The notes below the pieces were generated by a model that was not told where the DNA came from, searched no databases, and worked only from the letters and a program-made list of their open reading frames with translations. Position numbers and translations under genes: made by a program. Below are positions 33,298 to 41,890 of a stretch of DNA of 64,000 nucleotides, piece after piece (the stretch's first letter is position 1; each line of letters opens with the position of its first letter). Source of the stretch: Nocardia aurea (GTDB lineage: Bacteria > Actinomycetota > Actinomycetes > Mycobacteriales > Mycobacteriaceae); assembly GCF_003123685.1 (NCBI RefSeq), contig NZ_QCYJ01000175.1, positions 124,001 through 188,000 on the forward strand, written 5' to 3'.

Positions 33298-34728
33298 TCA
33301 CCGCGCGCCGGGATCGAGCAGATCGCCGTCCGACGGCAACCAGGACCCGTGCAATCCGGCGGGCACCCGGATCGGCATCCGGATCGAGGCGACCGGACCC
33401 GCCGCGGGGTCCTGCGCGGCCAGAATATGGAACCAGGACGTCATATCGCGCAGATCGGTGCCGAGCGTGCCCCAGTACGCGTGCTGCTCACCCGGCATGA
33501 ACACCGGCTCGCCGACCGCGAAAGGTCCCGCTTTCCACCATATTTCGGTGCCACGTCGCGGATCGAGGAACATCAGCGCGTCCCTGGTCCGGTCCGTGCC
33601 CGAGATGCCCGCGGTGGCGATCGTGGTGTGCGGCGCGGTGAGATCCCGGTCATCGATGCGGGGGAATTCGACCGGCCGCATCGCGAGTTCGGTTCGATCG
33701 ACATCCCCGGTGCGCGGATCGAGTACCGCGCGGACCAGCCCGCCGCGCTGCGGTGTGTCGACATCGGCGAGTCCACCCGGATAGGCCCACTGCACATAGT
33801 CGACCACGACGGTGCCGTCGGCTTCGTCGTAGGCGTTCGCGAAATGCCACACCCAGAACGCATCGGTCTCGGCCCACCGCACCGCCGCGCCGTCACGGGG
33901 GATCAGCGCGATTCGCGTGCCCCGCGCGGGCCGCCAGTCCAGCAGCGACGCACCGCGCAGCATGCCCGGTATGTCGAAGACGAGCGGACACAGGAACAGC
34001 ACGATGTAGCGCGCGGTCAACGCCATGTCGTGGACCATGACCGGCTCGTCGACACCCTCGATCGCGGTCGGCGCCCGCCGCGTCGACCCGTCCGGACCCA
34101 GCACCGACCACGCCAGGAACGGGGCCTGCAACCGGTAGGTGAACAGCACCAGTTCACCGGTCGCCGGATCGATCTTCGGATGCGCGGTGCTGCCGAGCGC
34201 CATCGCACCGTCGCAGTCGGTACGGCCGAGGGTGGCCAGGTCGGCGGGGTCGAGACGGTAGGGCAGGTCGCTCTCCGCCATCGCCAGCAACCGCCCGCCG
34301 TGCGCGACCACGTTGATATCGGGCAGCTGACGGCTGCTCCCGGCCAACTCCGGCCCGACCAGATCCGGACCGGGGGAGTACGTATCGGTGATCCCACCCC
34401 ACAGCGCGCGACCCGCCTTCTCCTCCGCGAGCACCATCGGTGTGCGCACGAATCGGTTGGAGTACCCGGCCCGCCCGTTGTCGATGCGCAGCCGGTGCAC
34501 CATGCCGTCGCCGTCGAGCGGGTACACGTACCGCCCGATCGGATCGAACCTGGGATTGGGTCCGTTGCGGAAATAGGTGCCGTTCAGGTCCGCGGGGAGC
34601 TCGCCGACCACGGTCAGCTCGTCCACATCGACCTCGGTGCGCTGCGGTGCGAACACTCCCGACAGGTGGGCGTGCCCGACCATATTCACCGGGGGTGGAG
34701 CCGTGGATGCGGTCTGTGGCGCGGTCAT
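33298..34728 (-). CDS. Carotenoid oxygenase (RPE65/lignostilbene dioxygenase family)
   Basis: The 476-aa protein carries four iron-binding His environments: STAHPKIDPATGEL, MVHDMALTARY, VWHFANAYDE and LHGSW near the C-terminus. It cleaves a conjugated double bond of a carotenoid, apocarotenoid or stilbene-like compound using non-haem iron and O2. The MTAPQTAST start at 34728 is chosen because GAGGAG lies about six bases upstream. Its substrate cannot be told from sequence. It is convergent with nirD. Confidence 0.9.
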   Translation of the reverse strand: MTAPQTASTAPPPVNMVGHAHLSGVFAPQRTEVDVDELTVVGELPADLNGTYFRNGPNPRFDPIGRYVYPLDGDGMVHRLRIDNGRAGYSNRFVRTPMVLAEEKAGRALWGGITDTYSPGPDLVGPELAGSSRQLPDINVVAHGGRLLAMAESDLPYRLDPADLATLGRTDCDGAMALGSTAHPKIDPATGELVLFTYRLQAPFLAWSVLGPDGSTRRAPTAIEGVDEPVMVHDMALTARYIVLFLCPLVFDIPGMLRGASLLDWRPARGTRIALIPRDGAAVRWAETDAFWVWHFANAYDEADGTVVVDYVQWAYPGGLADVDTPQRGGLVRAVLDPRTGDVDRTELAMRPVEFPRIDDRDLTAPHTTIATAGISGTDRTRDALMFLDPRRGTEIWWKAGPFAVGEPVFMPGEQHAYWGTLGTDLRDMTSWFHILAAQDPAAGPVASIRMPIRVPAGLHGSWLPSDGDLLDPGAR

Positions 34729-34827
34729 ACGACTCCTCGGGCTGGCCGGTGCCGGCACGGCCTGGGTGCCGGTCGCTCACCGTCCACGATGCCGGAAATC
34801 CGCGCGCGAGGGAATCCCCGCGTCCGG

Positions 34828-35790
34828 TCAGGGCGCGCAGACCTCCGTCGTGAAATCGGCGACCGCGTCCTCGAGCAGCCGCAGCCCCGCGTCCTCGATC
34901 GGATAGTGACCGGCGTCGTCGAGCAATACGGTGCGCACCGGAACGTGGGTGACGCGCGAGAGGAACCATTCGCTCAGCGGTAGCGGTGACCAGCGATCCC
35001 GGTGCGGCTGGGTCAGCAGAATCGGGCACGCGTCGAACTGCTCGGGCTCCACCGCCGGGGTGTAGGTGCTGTAGGTGGCCAGGAAACGCGCCGAGGCCCA
35101 ATTGCCGCCGGAGGTCCTGTCCCGCGTCATCACGCGCAGCGCACCGCGATCGTTGACCAGCGCCGACATCTTCGCGCCGAGTCTCATCGGATATTCGATT
35201 CCGGCCGCCGGGGTCTTGGCCACCAGACCGAGGAACGGCAGTCCGAATCGGGACTGGACGATGTCGTGCGAGGTGCTGTCGCGCACCTTCTGTTCGCGCT
35301 GATCGAGAAATGTCGTGCCGACCAGGCCGCGTAATGTCGCGGCCGGTGCCTTCGCCGCCACGTGATAGGCCAGCATGCCGCCCGCGCTCAGCCCGAACAG
35401 CACGATCGGCCGGTCGTCCCTGGCCTGCTCGAACGCCAGGAAATCCACGACGAGATCGACCCAGTCGTCGTAGGAGTGCACCGAGCCGGGCCGCGTGGTC
35501 GTCAGCCCGTAGCCCAGATTGTCGATGGCGACCGTCTCGAATCCGCGCCGCGCCAGCGGCGCACCCAGGATCAGGCTCATCTGCCTGCCGTTTGTACCGA
35601 CGCCGTGATGCAACACCACCTTCGCGGGGGCATCCGGATCGGGATAGCGGTCCAGGTGCACGGTATTGCCGCGCCATTCCCAGAAATCCTCGGTCGGCGC
35701 CGTCGCGTCATTCAGACGCAGCCGCGACGGCAGATAACGTTGCAGCGCTCGCCAATCGGACTGATCCCGGTAATAGAGCGGCCTCTCCAC
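34828..35790 (-). CDS. Alpha/beta hydrolase
   Basis: The 320-aa hydrolase has the oxyanion segment HHGVGTNGRQM and the nucleophile elbow GLSAGG. The late DAGHYPIED provides the catalytic His with a nearby Asp. It is a cytoplasmic esterase or C-C hydrolase type with no signal peptide. The GTG at 35790 is chosen because GAAGGA lies seven bases upstream; an ATG at 35814 is possible but less well placed. It lies 99 bases before the carotenoid oxygenase gene on the same strand and may be cotranscribed with it. Confidence 0.85.
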   Translation of the reverse strand: MERPLYYRDQSDWRALQRYLPSRLRLNDATAPTEDFWEWRGNTVHLDRYPDPDAPAKVVLHHGVGTNGRQMSLILGAPLARRGFETVAIDNLGYGLTTTRPGSVHSYDDWVDLVVDFLAFEQARDDRPIVLFGLSAGGMLAYHVAAKAPAATLRGLVGTTFLDQREQKVRDSTSHDIVQSRFGLPFLGLVAKTPAAGIEYPMRLGAKMSALVNDRGALRVMTRDRTSGGNWASARFLATYSTYTPAVEPEQFDACPILLTQPHRDRWSPLPLSEWFLSRVTHVPVRTVLLDDAGHYPIEDAGLRLLEDAVADFTTEVCAP

Positions 35791-35928
35791 AGCGCTGTCC
35801 TTCCGTGACGGCATTCCGGCGCGCGTATACCGTGCCGATCCGAGCCTATGGGTAGGGCGGCGGTATACGGGGGAAGCACGCAAGTGTTGCTCGGTTCGAC
35901 AACGATTCGTGCGGCGAATCGGTTCGCG

Positions 35929-37008
35929 CTATGACTCCGCGGCGGTATCGCGTGATTCGGCGGGAACGGCGTCCGCGAGTAATCCGGCGATTTCCTCCAC
36001 CGCCGCGCCGAAGGCCAGCGCGTTGTTGACGAAGGCGTGCATGTACCCGTCGAAACGGCGCAACACCACCGGCACACCGTCGACTCGCAGTCGCTCGGCA
36101 TACGCCTCGCCCTCGTCACGCAGCGGATCGAAACCCGCGGTGATGACCACGGCGGGCGGAAGTCCCGCCGTCGACTCCGCGTAGAACGGCGACACATCCG
36201 GCCGCGCCCGATCGATCTCCGGCACCAGGAAACAATTGTCGTAGAAGTCGATATCGTGGCGGGTCAACGCGAAACCCTCCGCGAACGTCGCGCGTGATTC
36301 CGATTTCCCCGTCAGTTCGGTCGGCGGATAGATCAGCAATTGCAGCAGCGGATTCGGGCCGCCGTCTGCGAGCACCCGCTGGCACAGCATCGCCGCGAGA
36401 TATCCGCCCGCGCTGTCGCCCCCGACCGCGACCCGTTCGGGCGCGACACCGAATTCGCTCGCGCGCCCGACGATATCGCGGAACGCGGATTCGGCGTCGT
36501 CGATGGCAGCCGGATAGGGATGCTCCGGCGCCAGCCGGTAGTCGACAGCGACGATCCGAATTCCGCCGCGGCGCGCGAGGGTCCGACAGAATCCGTCGTG
36601 GGTGTCGAGATCGCCGATCACCCAGCCACCGCCGTGGAAATACACGAGCACGGTACCCGCGTGATCGGGGTCGTACACCCGCGCCTTCAGCGGCCCGGCC
36701 GCCCCCGCGACCGTCGTCTCCGTGACGCCGACGACCGCGCGGTACCCCGCCCCGATCGCCGACATCCGCAGCGCCTGAGCGCGTCGCCAGGCAGGCCCGA
36801 CCGCGGGATCGGTCGACCGCCGCGAGAACAGCCCGGTGACGCGCATGATCAACTGGGCGTCGAGATCCAGTTCCCGGCCGTCACGCACGATCACCGGCCC
36901 CGCCATCGCGCGTTTCACGCCCATGGGCAGCCGCAGCAGCCCGCGCACGGCCGCGACAGCGACACGGGTGCCGACCCGCTCGGGTGGGAGAGAAGTTTCG
37001 GCCGTCAC
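35929..37008 (-). CDS. Hormone-sensitive-lipase-type esterase
   Basis: The 359-aa alpha/beta hydrolase has the HSL motif HGGGWVIG, the nucleophile GDSAGG, the catalytic Asp region DPLRDEG, and the late His in GYMHAF. Such enzymes cleave short to medium acyl esters. The second GTG is chosen because GAGG lies five bases upstream; the first GTG at 37014 is too close to it. No signal sequence is visible. The product resembles the Lip-type esterases of actinobacteria. Confidence 0.9.
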   Translation of the reverse strand: MTAETSLPPERVGTRVAVAAVRGLLRLPMGVKRAMAGPVIVRDGRELDLDAQLIMRVTGLFSRRSTDPAVGPAWRRAQALRMSAIGAGYRAVVGVTETTVAGAAGPLKARVYDPDHAGTVLVYFHGGGWVIGDLDTHDGFCRTLARRGGIRIVAVDYRLAPEHPYPAAIDDAESAFRDIVGRASEFGVAPERVAVGGDSAGGYLAAMLCQRVLADGGPNPLLQLLIYPPTELTGKSESRATFAEGFALTRHDIDFYDNCFLVPEIDRARPDVSPFYAESTAGLPPAVVITAGFDPLRDEGEAYAERLRVDGVPVVLRRFDGYMHAFVNNALAFGAAVEEIAGLLADAVPAESRDTAAES

Positions 37009-37167
37009 GGACACCTCGTTCGTCTGCGGTACAGACCCGGATGCTACCCATCCGACGACGCGGTCGCGCGAGCCTCACGATCGGAGTCGCCGAACGTACA
37101 GCTTCTGACTCGCTCGAACGACGAGCCCCCCCGCCTTCGTCACGGATCTCCGAGGAACCCGCCGACC

Positions 37168-37205
37168 GTGGATCCCGCGGACGAGAGCTCGGCCGCGGGA
37201 TCCAC
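37168..37205 (-). terminator. Perfect 13-bp hairpin after the DUF779 gene
   Basis: Arms 37168-37180 and 37193-37205 are exact reverse complements around a 12-base loop. It lies just downstream of the minus-strand DUF779 gene and ends that operon before the esterase promoter. Confidence 0.75.
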
Positions 37206-37210
37206 CACGC

Positions 37211-37606
37211 TCAATACACCTGCTCGGCCCCGGTCGGCGGCGGGCGCAGCGCGGCCACCTCGTCGTCGGTGAACAGCCGCGAGCGGATCAGGAATCGCAC
37301 ACCCTCCGGCGCTTCCAGGGAGAACCCGCTGCCGCGCCCGGCCACCACATCGATCGTGAGATGGGTGTGCTGCCAGTACGCGAACTGATCGGCGCTCATC
37401 CAGAACGGCGTCTGCTCGGCGACATACCCGAGCAGGACATCCGACGCGCCGACCCGGAATTCACCACGGGGATAACACATCGGGGAACTGCCGTCACAGC
37501 AGCCACCCGACTGATGGAACATCACCGCGCCGTGCGTCCCGATCAGCTTCCGCAGCATCTCCTCCGCCGATCCGGTGAGTTCGACGCGACGGACATCCTC
37601 CGCCAT
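37211..37606 (-). CDS. DUF779 protein, aldehyde dehydrogenase partner
   Basis: The 131-aa protein has the conserved metal-like motif HQSGGCCDGSSPMC near residues 31-44, then GDV-like beta strands and QFAYWQHTHLTIDV. DUF779 proteins are encoded next to acetaldehyde-type dehydrogenases in many bacteria. Its ATG overlaps the dehydrogenase stop by one base (TGATG), so translation is coupled. Its biochemical role is unknown; the Cys pair suggests metal binding or redox activity. Confidence 0.9.
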   Translation of the reverse strand: MAEDVRRVELTGSAEEMLRKLIGTHGAVMFHQSGGCCDGSSPMCYPRGEFRVGASDVLLGYVAEQTPFWMSADQFAYWQHTHLTIDVVAGRGSGFSLEAPEGVRFLIRSRLFTDDEVAALRPPPTGAEQVY

Positions 37607-39123
37607 CAGAAGAAGCCGAGTTTATTCGGCGAATAGCTGACCAGGAGATTCTTGGTCTGCTGGTAGTGCTCCAGCATCATCTTGTGGTTCTCCCGGCCGA
37701 TCCCCGATTTCTTGTATCCGCCGAACGCGGCGTGCGCCGGATACGCGTGGTAGCAATTGGTCCACACCCGGCCCGCCTTGATCTCGCGGCCCAACCGGTA
37801 GGCGGTGTTCATATCCCGCGTCCACAATCCCGCGCCGAGGCCGTAGAGCGTGTCGTTGGCGATGGTGAGCGCTTCGTCGGTGGAATCGAAGGTCGTCACC
37901 GAGACGACGGGTCCGAAAATCTCCTCCTGGAAGATCCGCATATCGTTGCGGCCCTTGAAGATCGTCGGTTCGACATAGAAGCCGTCCGGGAAGTCGGCGA
38001 CCTTGCGCGGATTGCCGCCGGTCAGGATCTCGGCGCCTTCCTTTCGCCCGATATCGATATAGGACATGATCTTCTCGAACTGATCGTTGCTGGCCTGGGC
38101 CCCGATCATGGTGGCCTCGTCGAGTGGATTGCCGCTCACGATGGCCTTGGTCCGCTCCACGCACCGGGCCATGAACTCGTCGTAGATGGACGAATGGATC
38201 AGCGCGCGTGACGGACAGGTACAGACCTCGCCCTGATTGAGGGCGAACATCACGAATCCCTCGACCGCCTTGTCCAGGAATTCGTCGTCGGCGGCCATCA
38301 CATCGGGCAGGAAGATATTGGGACTCTTGCCGCCGAGTTCCAGCGTGACCGGGATGATGTTCTCGCTGGCGTACTGCATGATCAGTCGGCCGGTGGTCGT
38401 CTCTCCGGTGAAGGCGATCTTCGCGACCCGGCTGCTCGAGGCCAGCGGTTTGCCTGCTTCGACACCGAATCCGTTGACCACGTTGAGAACTCCGGGCGGA
38501 AGTAGATCCGCGATGAGTTCGACCACCTTCAGGATGGACGCCGGAGTCTGCTCCGCGGGTTTGAGGACAACGCAGTTGCCCGCGGCGAGTGCGGGCGCGA
38601 GTTTCCACGTCGCCATGAGGATCGGGAAATTCCACGGAATGATCTGCCCGACCACGCCGAGCGGTTCGTGGAAGTGGTAGGCGACGGTGTCGGCGTCGAT
38701 CTGGGAGATCGCGCCTTCCTGACCGCGCAGCGCCCCGGCGAAATACCGGAAATGGTCGACCGCGAGCGGCAGATCGGCGGCGAGCGTCTCCCGGACCGGT
38801 TTCCCGTTCTCCCAGGTCTCGGCCACCGCGAGCGCTTCGAGATTCTCCTCGATGCGGTCGGCGATCCGGTTGAGGATATTGGCGCGCTCGGTGGTCGAGG
38901 TCCGGCCCCACGCGTCCGCGGCTCGATGCGCGGCATCGAGCGCGAGTTCGACATCCGCCGCCGAGGAACGCGCGACCTCGCAGAACGTGGCCCCGTCGAT
39001 GGGGGAGGGATTGTCGAAGTAGCGTCCTTCCACCGGCGCGAGCCATTCGCCACCGATGAAATTCTCGTATCGGGCTGCGTAATCGACGATGCTGCCGTCG
39101 GTCCCCGGCTTTGCGTAGATCAT
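37606..39123 (-). CDS. NAD+-dependent aldehyde dehydrogenase (ExaC/AcoD type)
   Basis: The 505-aa protein is a full-length ALDH with the LELGGKSPNIFLPDV Glu motif, the nucleophile segment NQGEVCTCPSRAL, and the YFDNPSPIDG N-terminus of the acetaldehyde and chloroacetaldehyde group. It would oxidise acetaldehyde or related short aldehydes. The ATG at 39123 is preceded by GAGGAG. It shares an operon with DUF779 and lies near the two GAF regulators and the FAD monooxygenase, which suggests a ketone or alcohol degradation unit. Confidence 0.92.
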   Translation of the reverse strand: MIYAKPGTDGSIVDYAARYENFIGGEWLAPVEGRYFDNPSPIDGATFCEVARSSAADVELALDAAHRAADAWGRTSTTERANILNRIADRIEENLEALAVAETWENGKPVRETLAADLPLAVDHFRYFAGALRGQEGAISQIDADTVAYHFHEPLGVVGQIIPWNFPILMATWKLAPALAAGNCVVLKPAEQTPASILKVVELIADLLPPGVLNVVNGFGVEAGKPLASSSRVAKIAFTGETTTGRLIMQYASENIIPVTLELGGKSPNIFLPDVMAADDEFLDKAVEGFVMFALNQGEVCTCPSRALIHSSIYDEFMARCVERTKAIVSGNPLDEATMIGAQASNDQFEKIMSYIDIGRKEGAEILTGGNPRKVADFPDGFYVEPTIFKGRNDMRIFQEEIFGPVVSVTTFDSTDEALTIANDTLYGLGAGLWTRDMNTAYRLGREIKAGRVWTNCYHAYPAHAAFGGYKKSGIGRENHKMMLEHYQQTKNLLVSYSPNKLGFF

Positions 39124-39238
39124 TGCGGATAACTCCTCGACGAGTGCTGGTACACGGTGGATGCCGTGACGGGTGTCACTATCGTCGGCGAGGGTTGAGG
39201 AAACGTTGAGGAGAACTGCCGCGCGATCCGGTCGCGAC

Positions 39239-40453
39239 TCAGTCGCGCGACGCGTGATGCGAACGGGCCGCGGCCACCGCGCGACGCGCGTCGTGTTTCG
39301 GCAGCAGCCGCAGGGCGTGTTCGTGCACCTCGATATCGTCGGGCGCGTACCGGCCGTAGCGCAGCGCGAACTCCGCCTCGCCGCTGGACAGCACCGCGGT
39401 CCGGACACCGACCTCGAGAAACTGCCGCCACCCGAGGATCCCCGGCGTCTCCGACCCGGGCAACAGCGGACCGCGGTAGAGCCGCACCGCCGTGGCCGTA
39501 TCACCCGCGGCCAACGCCGCCGCCACATCGACCGCGTCGCAGGAAATCGGACTGACCAGCCGATAGACCCGGTTCGTTATATCACCGCCGGTCGCACGCC
39601 GCAGATACGACATCTCCGATTTCAACGTGCTCGCCCCGACCGGCCGATCGCCGTAGATCGCGAAATGCAACCGCTCGTGCGAATACCCCTCCGGGTCGAG
39701 CGCGAGCAGAACCAGGATCTCCAGGTGTCGCGGCCGCAAGCGGACCGGTGCCCCGTCGCGGGTCAGACTGCCGGTCCCGAGACATCGCAGCGCCACCCCG
39801 GACGCCATCGCGCTGCGCGTCTGCAATTTGCTCTCGATGGCGGTCGCCAATGTCCGCACCGTCGATATCGCCAGCGGATGCGAACGGTCCCACGTGGTCG
39901 ACAGGTCGAGCACACCGAGTTGACGACCGTCCGCCGCCCGGATCGGCGCGCAGTAGCAGACCCACCCGTGCAGGGCGGCCACCAGATGTTCGGCGGAGAA
40001 GACGGTGTGCGGCTGATCGGTCCGCAACGCCAGCGACAGCGCGTTGGTGCCCATATGCGGTTCGTCCCACTGCCCGCCCGGCGCGAAGTTCACCCGCTCC
40101 GCCCGCCGCCGCATCACCCGGCCGCCGTAGGACCACAGGATCGTGCCGGTCTCGTCGGTCACCGCGGCCACGAAATCGGCGTCGTCGGCGATGCTGCGCA
40201 ATTCCCCGGTCAGCTCGGTGACCGGCGCCCGCAAGGCCGAGTCGGCCCATCGCGCGTCGATATCCCCGGCGCTGGGCGCGCAGTCGCGCGCCGGATTTAC
40301 GGTGCGCAGCGACCGCTGCCACGATCGCTCGACCTCGCCGCGTGGCGGCGCGTCATCACCGGCGGGTGCCCCCTCCGCCCCGCGCGTCAGCCAGCGAGCC
40401 CACGCGTCCTCCAGCGCGGCTCGCTGCTGGGACAGGATCCGACGTTGCGCCAA
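39239..40453 (-). CDS. GAF-domain transcriptional regulator (copy 2)
   Basis: The 404-aa protein has a GAF-like sensory region with the MGTNALSLAL and FSAEHLVAALHGWVCYCAPI motifs typical of AcoR-like N-terminal domains. The C-terminal winged-helix segment LRPRHLEILVLLALDPEGYS follows; the sigma-54 AAA domain of true AcoR proteins is absent. The TTG start follows GAGGGG. It lies 10 bases after copy 1 and clearly resembles it in the GAF and winged-helix parts. It may sense a ketone or alcohol and regulate the aldehyde dehydrogenase operon or the FAD monooxygenase gene. The start is the least certain part. Confidence 0.78.
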   Translation of the reverse strand: MAQRRILSQQRAALEDAWARWLTRGAEGAPAGDDAPPRGEVERSWQRSLRTVNPARDCAPSAGDIDARWADSALRAPVTELTGELRSIADDADFVAAVTDETGTILWSYGGRVMRRRAERVNFAPGGQWDEPHMGTNALSLALRTDQPHTVFSAEHLVAALHGWVCYCAPIRAADGRQLGVLDLSTTWDRSHPLAISTVRTLATAIESKLQTRSAMASGVALRCLGTGSLTRDGAPVRLRPRHLEILVLLALDPEGYSHERLHFAIYGDRPVGASTLKSEMSYLRRATGGDITNRVYRLVSPISCDAVDVAAALAAGDTATAVRLYRGPLLPGSETPGILGWRQFLEVGVRTAVLSSGEAEFALRYGRYAPDDIEVHEHALRLLPKHDARRAVAAARSHHASRD

Positions 40454-40463
40454 CGGTCGCCCC

Positions 40464-41762
40464 TCACATCTCGCCGGGCAGGCCCGGCCAACCGGCCATC
40501 GCGAACGCTCGCACATCGGGCCCGGCCACCCGACGGATGAAATCCGACCCCGCCAAACCCTCGGCATCGCCGTAGCTCACCGACAGTTCGACCCCGTCGG
40601 CCAAGCGGTACGGCCTGCTCGCCAATACCGATCCCAGGATCCGGCGCAGTCGTGAGATCTCCGCCCTGACCGTGACCTCGTGATCAGGGTCCCCGTGCAA
40701 CGCCTGGCTCACCTGCGTCACCGTCATCCCGTTTCGACCCGAAAGATGAAGCAGTACAAGAATTTCCGCGTGCCGCACCGAGACGGCGCTGCGCCAGCCC
40801 GACCCGCTGCCCTGCACCGCGACGGTCGGCGGATCGGTCAAGGCCAGTTCGACGCGCACCGTCAGACCGCCCGCTTCCGGTCGCACGAGCCAGCCGTCGA
40901 CGATCTGCTCCGCCACACACATCCCCAGCCCCGGGACGCTCATCGCCTTGCCCGTCCGCGGCACCGGGATGCGCCGGACCGGCGCGACACCGACCGCGTG
41001 CGCGACCCACCCCTCGTCATCGACCACCAGCGCGGGCCCCGTGGACGCGGCCATCACCGGTCCCGCCGAGGTCCGCAGTCGTTCGAGCCTGTCCTCGTGC
41101 CGACGCCACAGTTGTGTCTCCGCGAGCCGCGCCGAAGTCGCCACGAGCGCGGTGACCGCCGGATGCAGTGAGAGGGCGGGCCCGCTGATGTCGATGATGC
41201 CCAGCAGATCGCCGGTCCGCGGATCGTGCACCGGCGCTCCCGTGCAATACCAAGGGTGCTGGTTGCGTTCGAAATGCTCCGCCGAGAACAGTTGCACCGG
41301 AGTGGCTTCCGTGATCGCGGTGCCGATGCCGTTGGTGCCGACCGCGTCCTCGCTCCACCGCGTCCCCTCCTGGAAACCGAGCGCGTCGGCCTGTCGGCGA
41401 ATCCGCGTCGAACCGTGCCGCCACAGCACCACCCCCTCGGCGTCGGCGACGACGAGCAACATATCCGAGTCGTCACCGACCCCGGAGATCACATTCCGCA
41501 TATCGCCGACGACGTCGGCCAGGACCGAGGTGCGTCGGCGGATCTCAACCTCGTCGAATCCGAGCACGGCGCGGGCATTCGTGTGGTCGGGCGCGAGCCC
41601 CGCGTCGAGCGCGCGCGACCACGATCTGCCGACGAGGGGCCGGGGCCGCAGGGTCGACCGGCTGCCGCCGATCAACGCGCCGTGCATCCGGATCAGCTGG
41701 CGGGCGTAACCGGACAGGTCGGTACCGGGTTCGATGGCGGCGAAGTCACCCACGATCTCCAT
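40464..41762 (-). CDS. GAF-domain transcriptional regulator (copy 1)
   Basis: The 432-aa protein has the AcoR-like motifs GTNGIGTAITEATPVQLFSAEHF and HPWYCTGAPVHDPRTGDLLGIIDISG. The C-terminal winged-helix region is VRHAEILVLLHLSGRNGMTVTQVSQAL. No AAA or FIS domain is present, so it does not activate sigma-54 polymerase. It is divergent from the FAD monooxygenase gene and likely its regulator. A GTG at 41753 is an alternative to the ATG at 41762; neither has a well spaced site. Together with copy 2 it forms a tandem pair. Confidence 0.8.
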   Translation of the reverse strand: MEIVGDFAAIEPGTDLSGYARQLIRMHGALIGGSRSTLRPRPLVGRSWSRALDAGLAPDHTNARAVLGFDEVEIRRRTSVLADVVGDMRNVISGVGDDSDMLLVVADAEGVVLWRHGSTRIRRQADALGFQEGTRWSEDAVGTNGIGTAITEATPVQLFSAEHFERNQHPWYCTGAPVHDPRTGDLLGIIDISGPALSLHPAVTALVATSARLAETQLWRRHEDRLERLRTSAGPVMAASTGPALVVDDEGWVAHAVGVAPVRRIPVPRTGKAMSVPGLGMCVAEQIVDGWLVRPEAGGLTVRVELALTDPPTVAVQGSGSGWRSAVSVRHAEILVLLHLSGRNGMTVTQVSQALHGDPDHEVTVRAEISRLRRILGSVLASRPYRLADGVELSVSYGDAEGLAGSDFIRRVAGPDVRAFAMAGWPGLPGEM

Positions 41763-41813
41763 CCCTCGTCCGTGCGGTCCCGGTCGCGCGACCGGATCTT
41801 GCCCGCGTCGGTC

Positions 41814-41825
41814 GCAACGCGTTGC
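41814..41825. promoter_or_regulatory. Palindromic candidate operator upstream of the monooxygenase
   Basis: GCAACG and CGTTGC form a perfect 12-bp palindrome between the divergent GAF regulator and monooxygenase genes, 65 bases before the monooxygenase start. It is a natural candidate binding site for the GAF regulators; this is inference. Confidence 0.4.
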
Positions 41826-41890
41826 AACGATTGTGACATTACGCGGCATGCGCTGTGCTGTAGCTCACAGATCCATGCCGAGGAGTATTC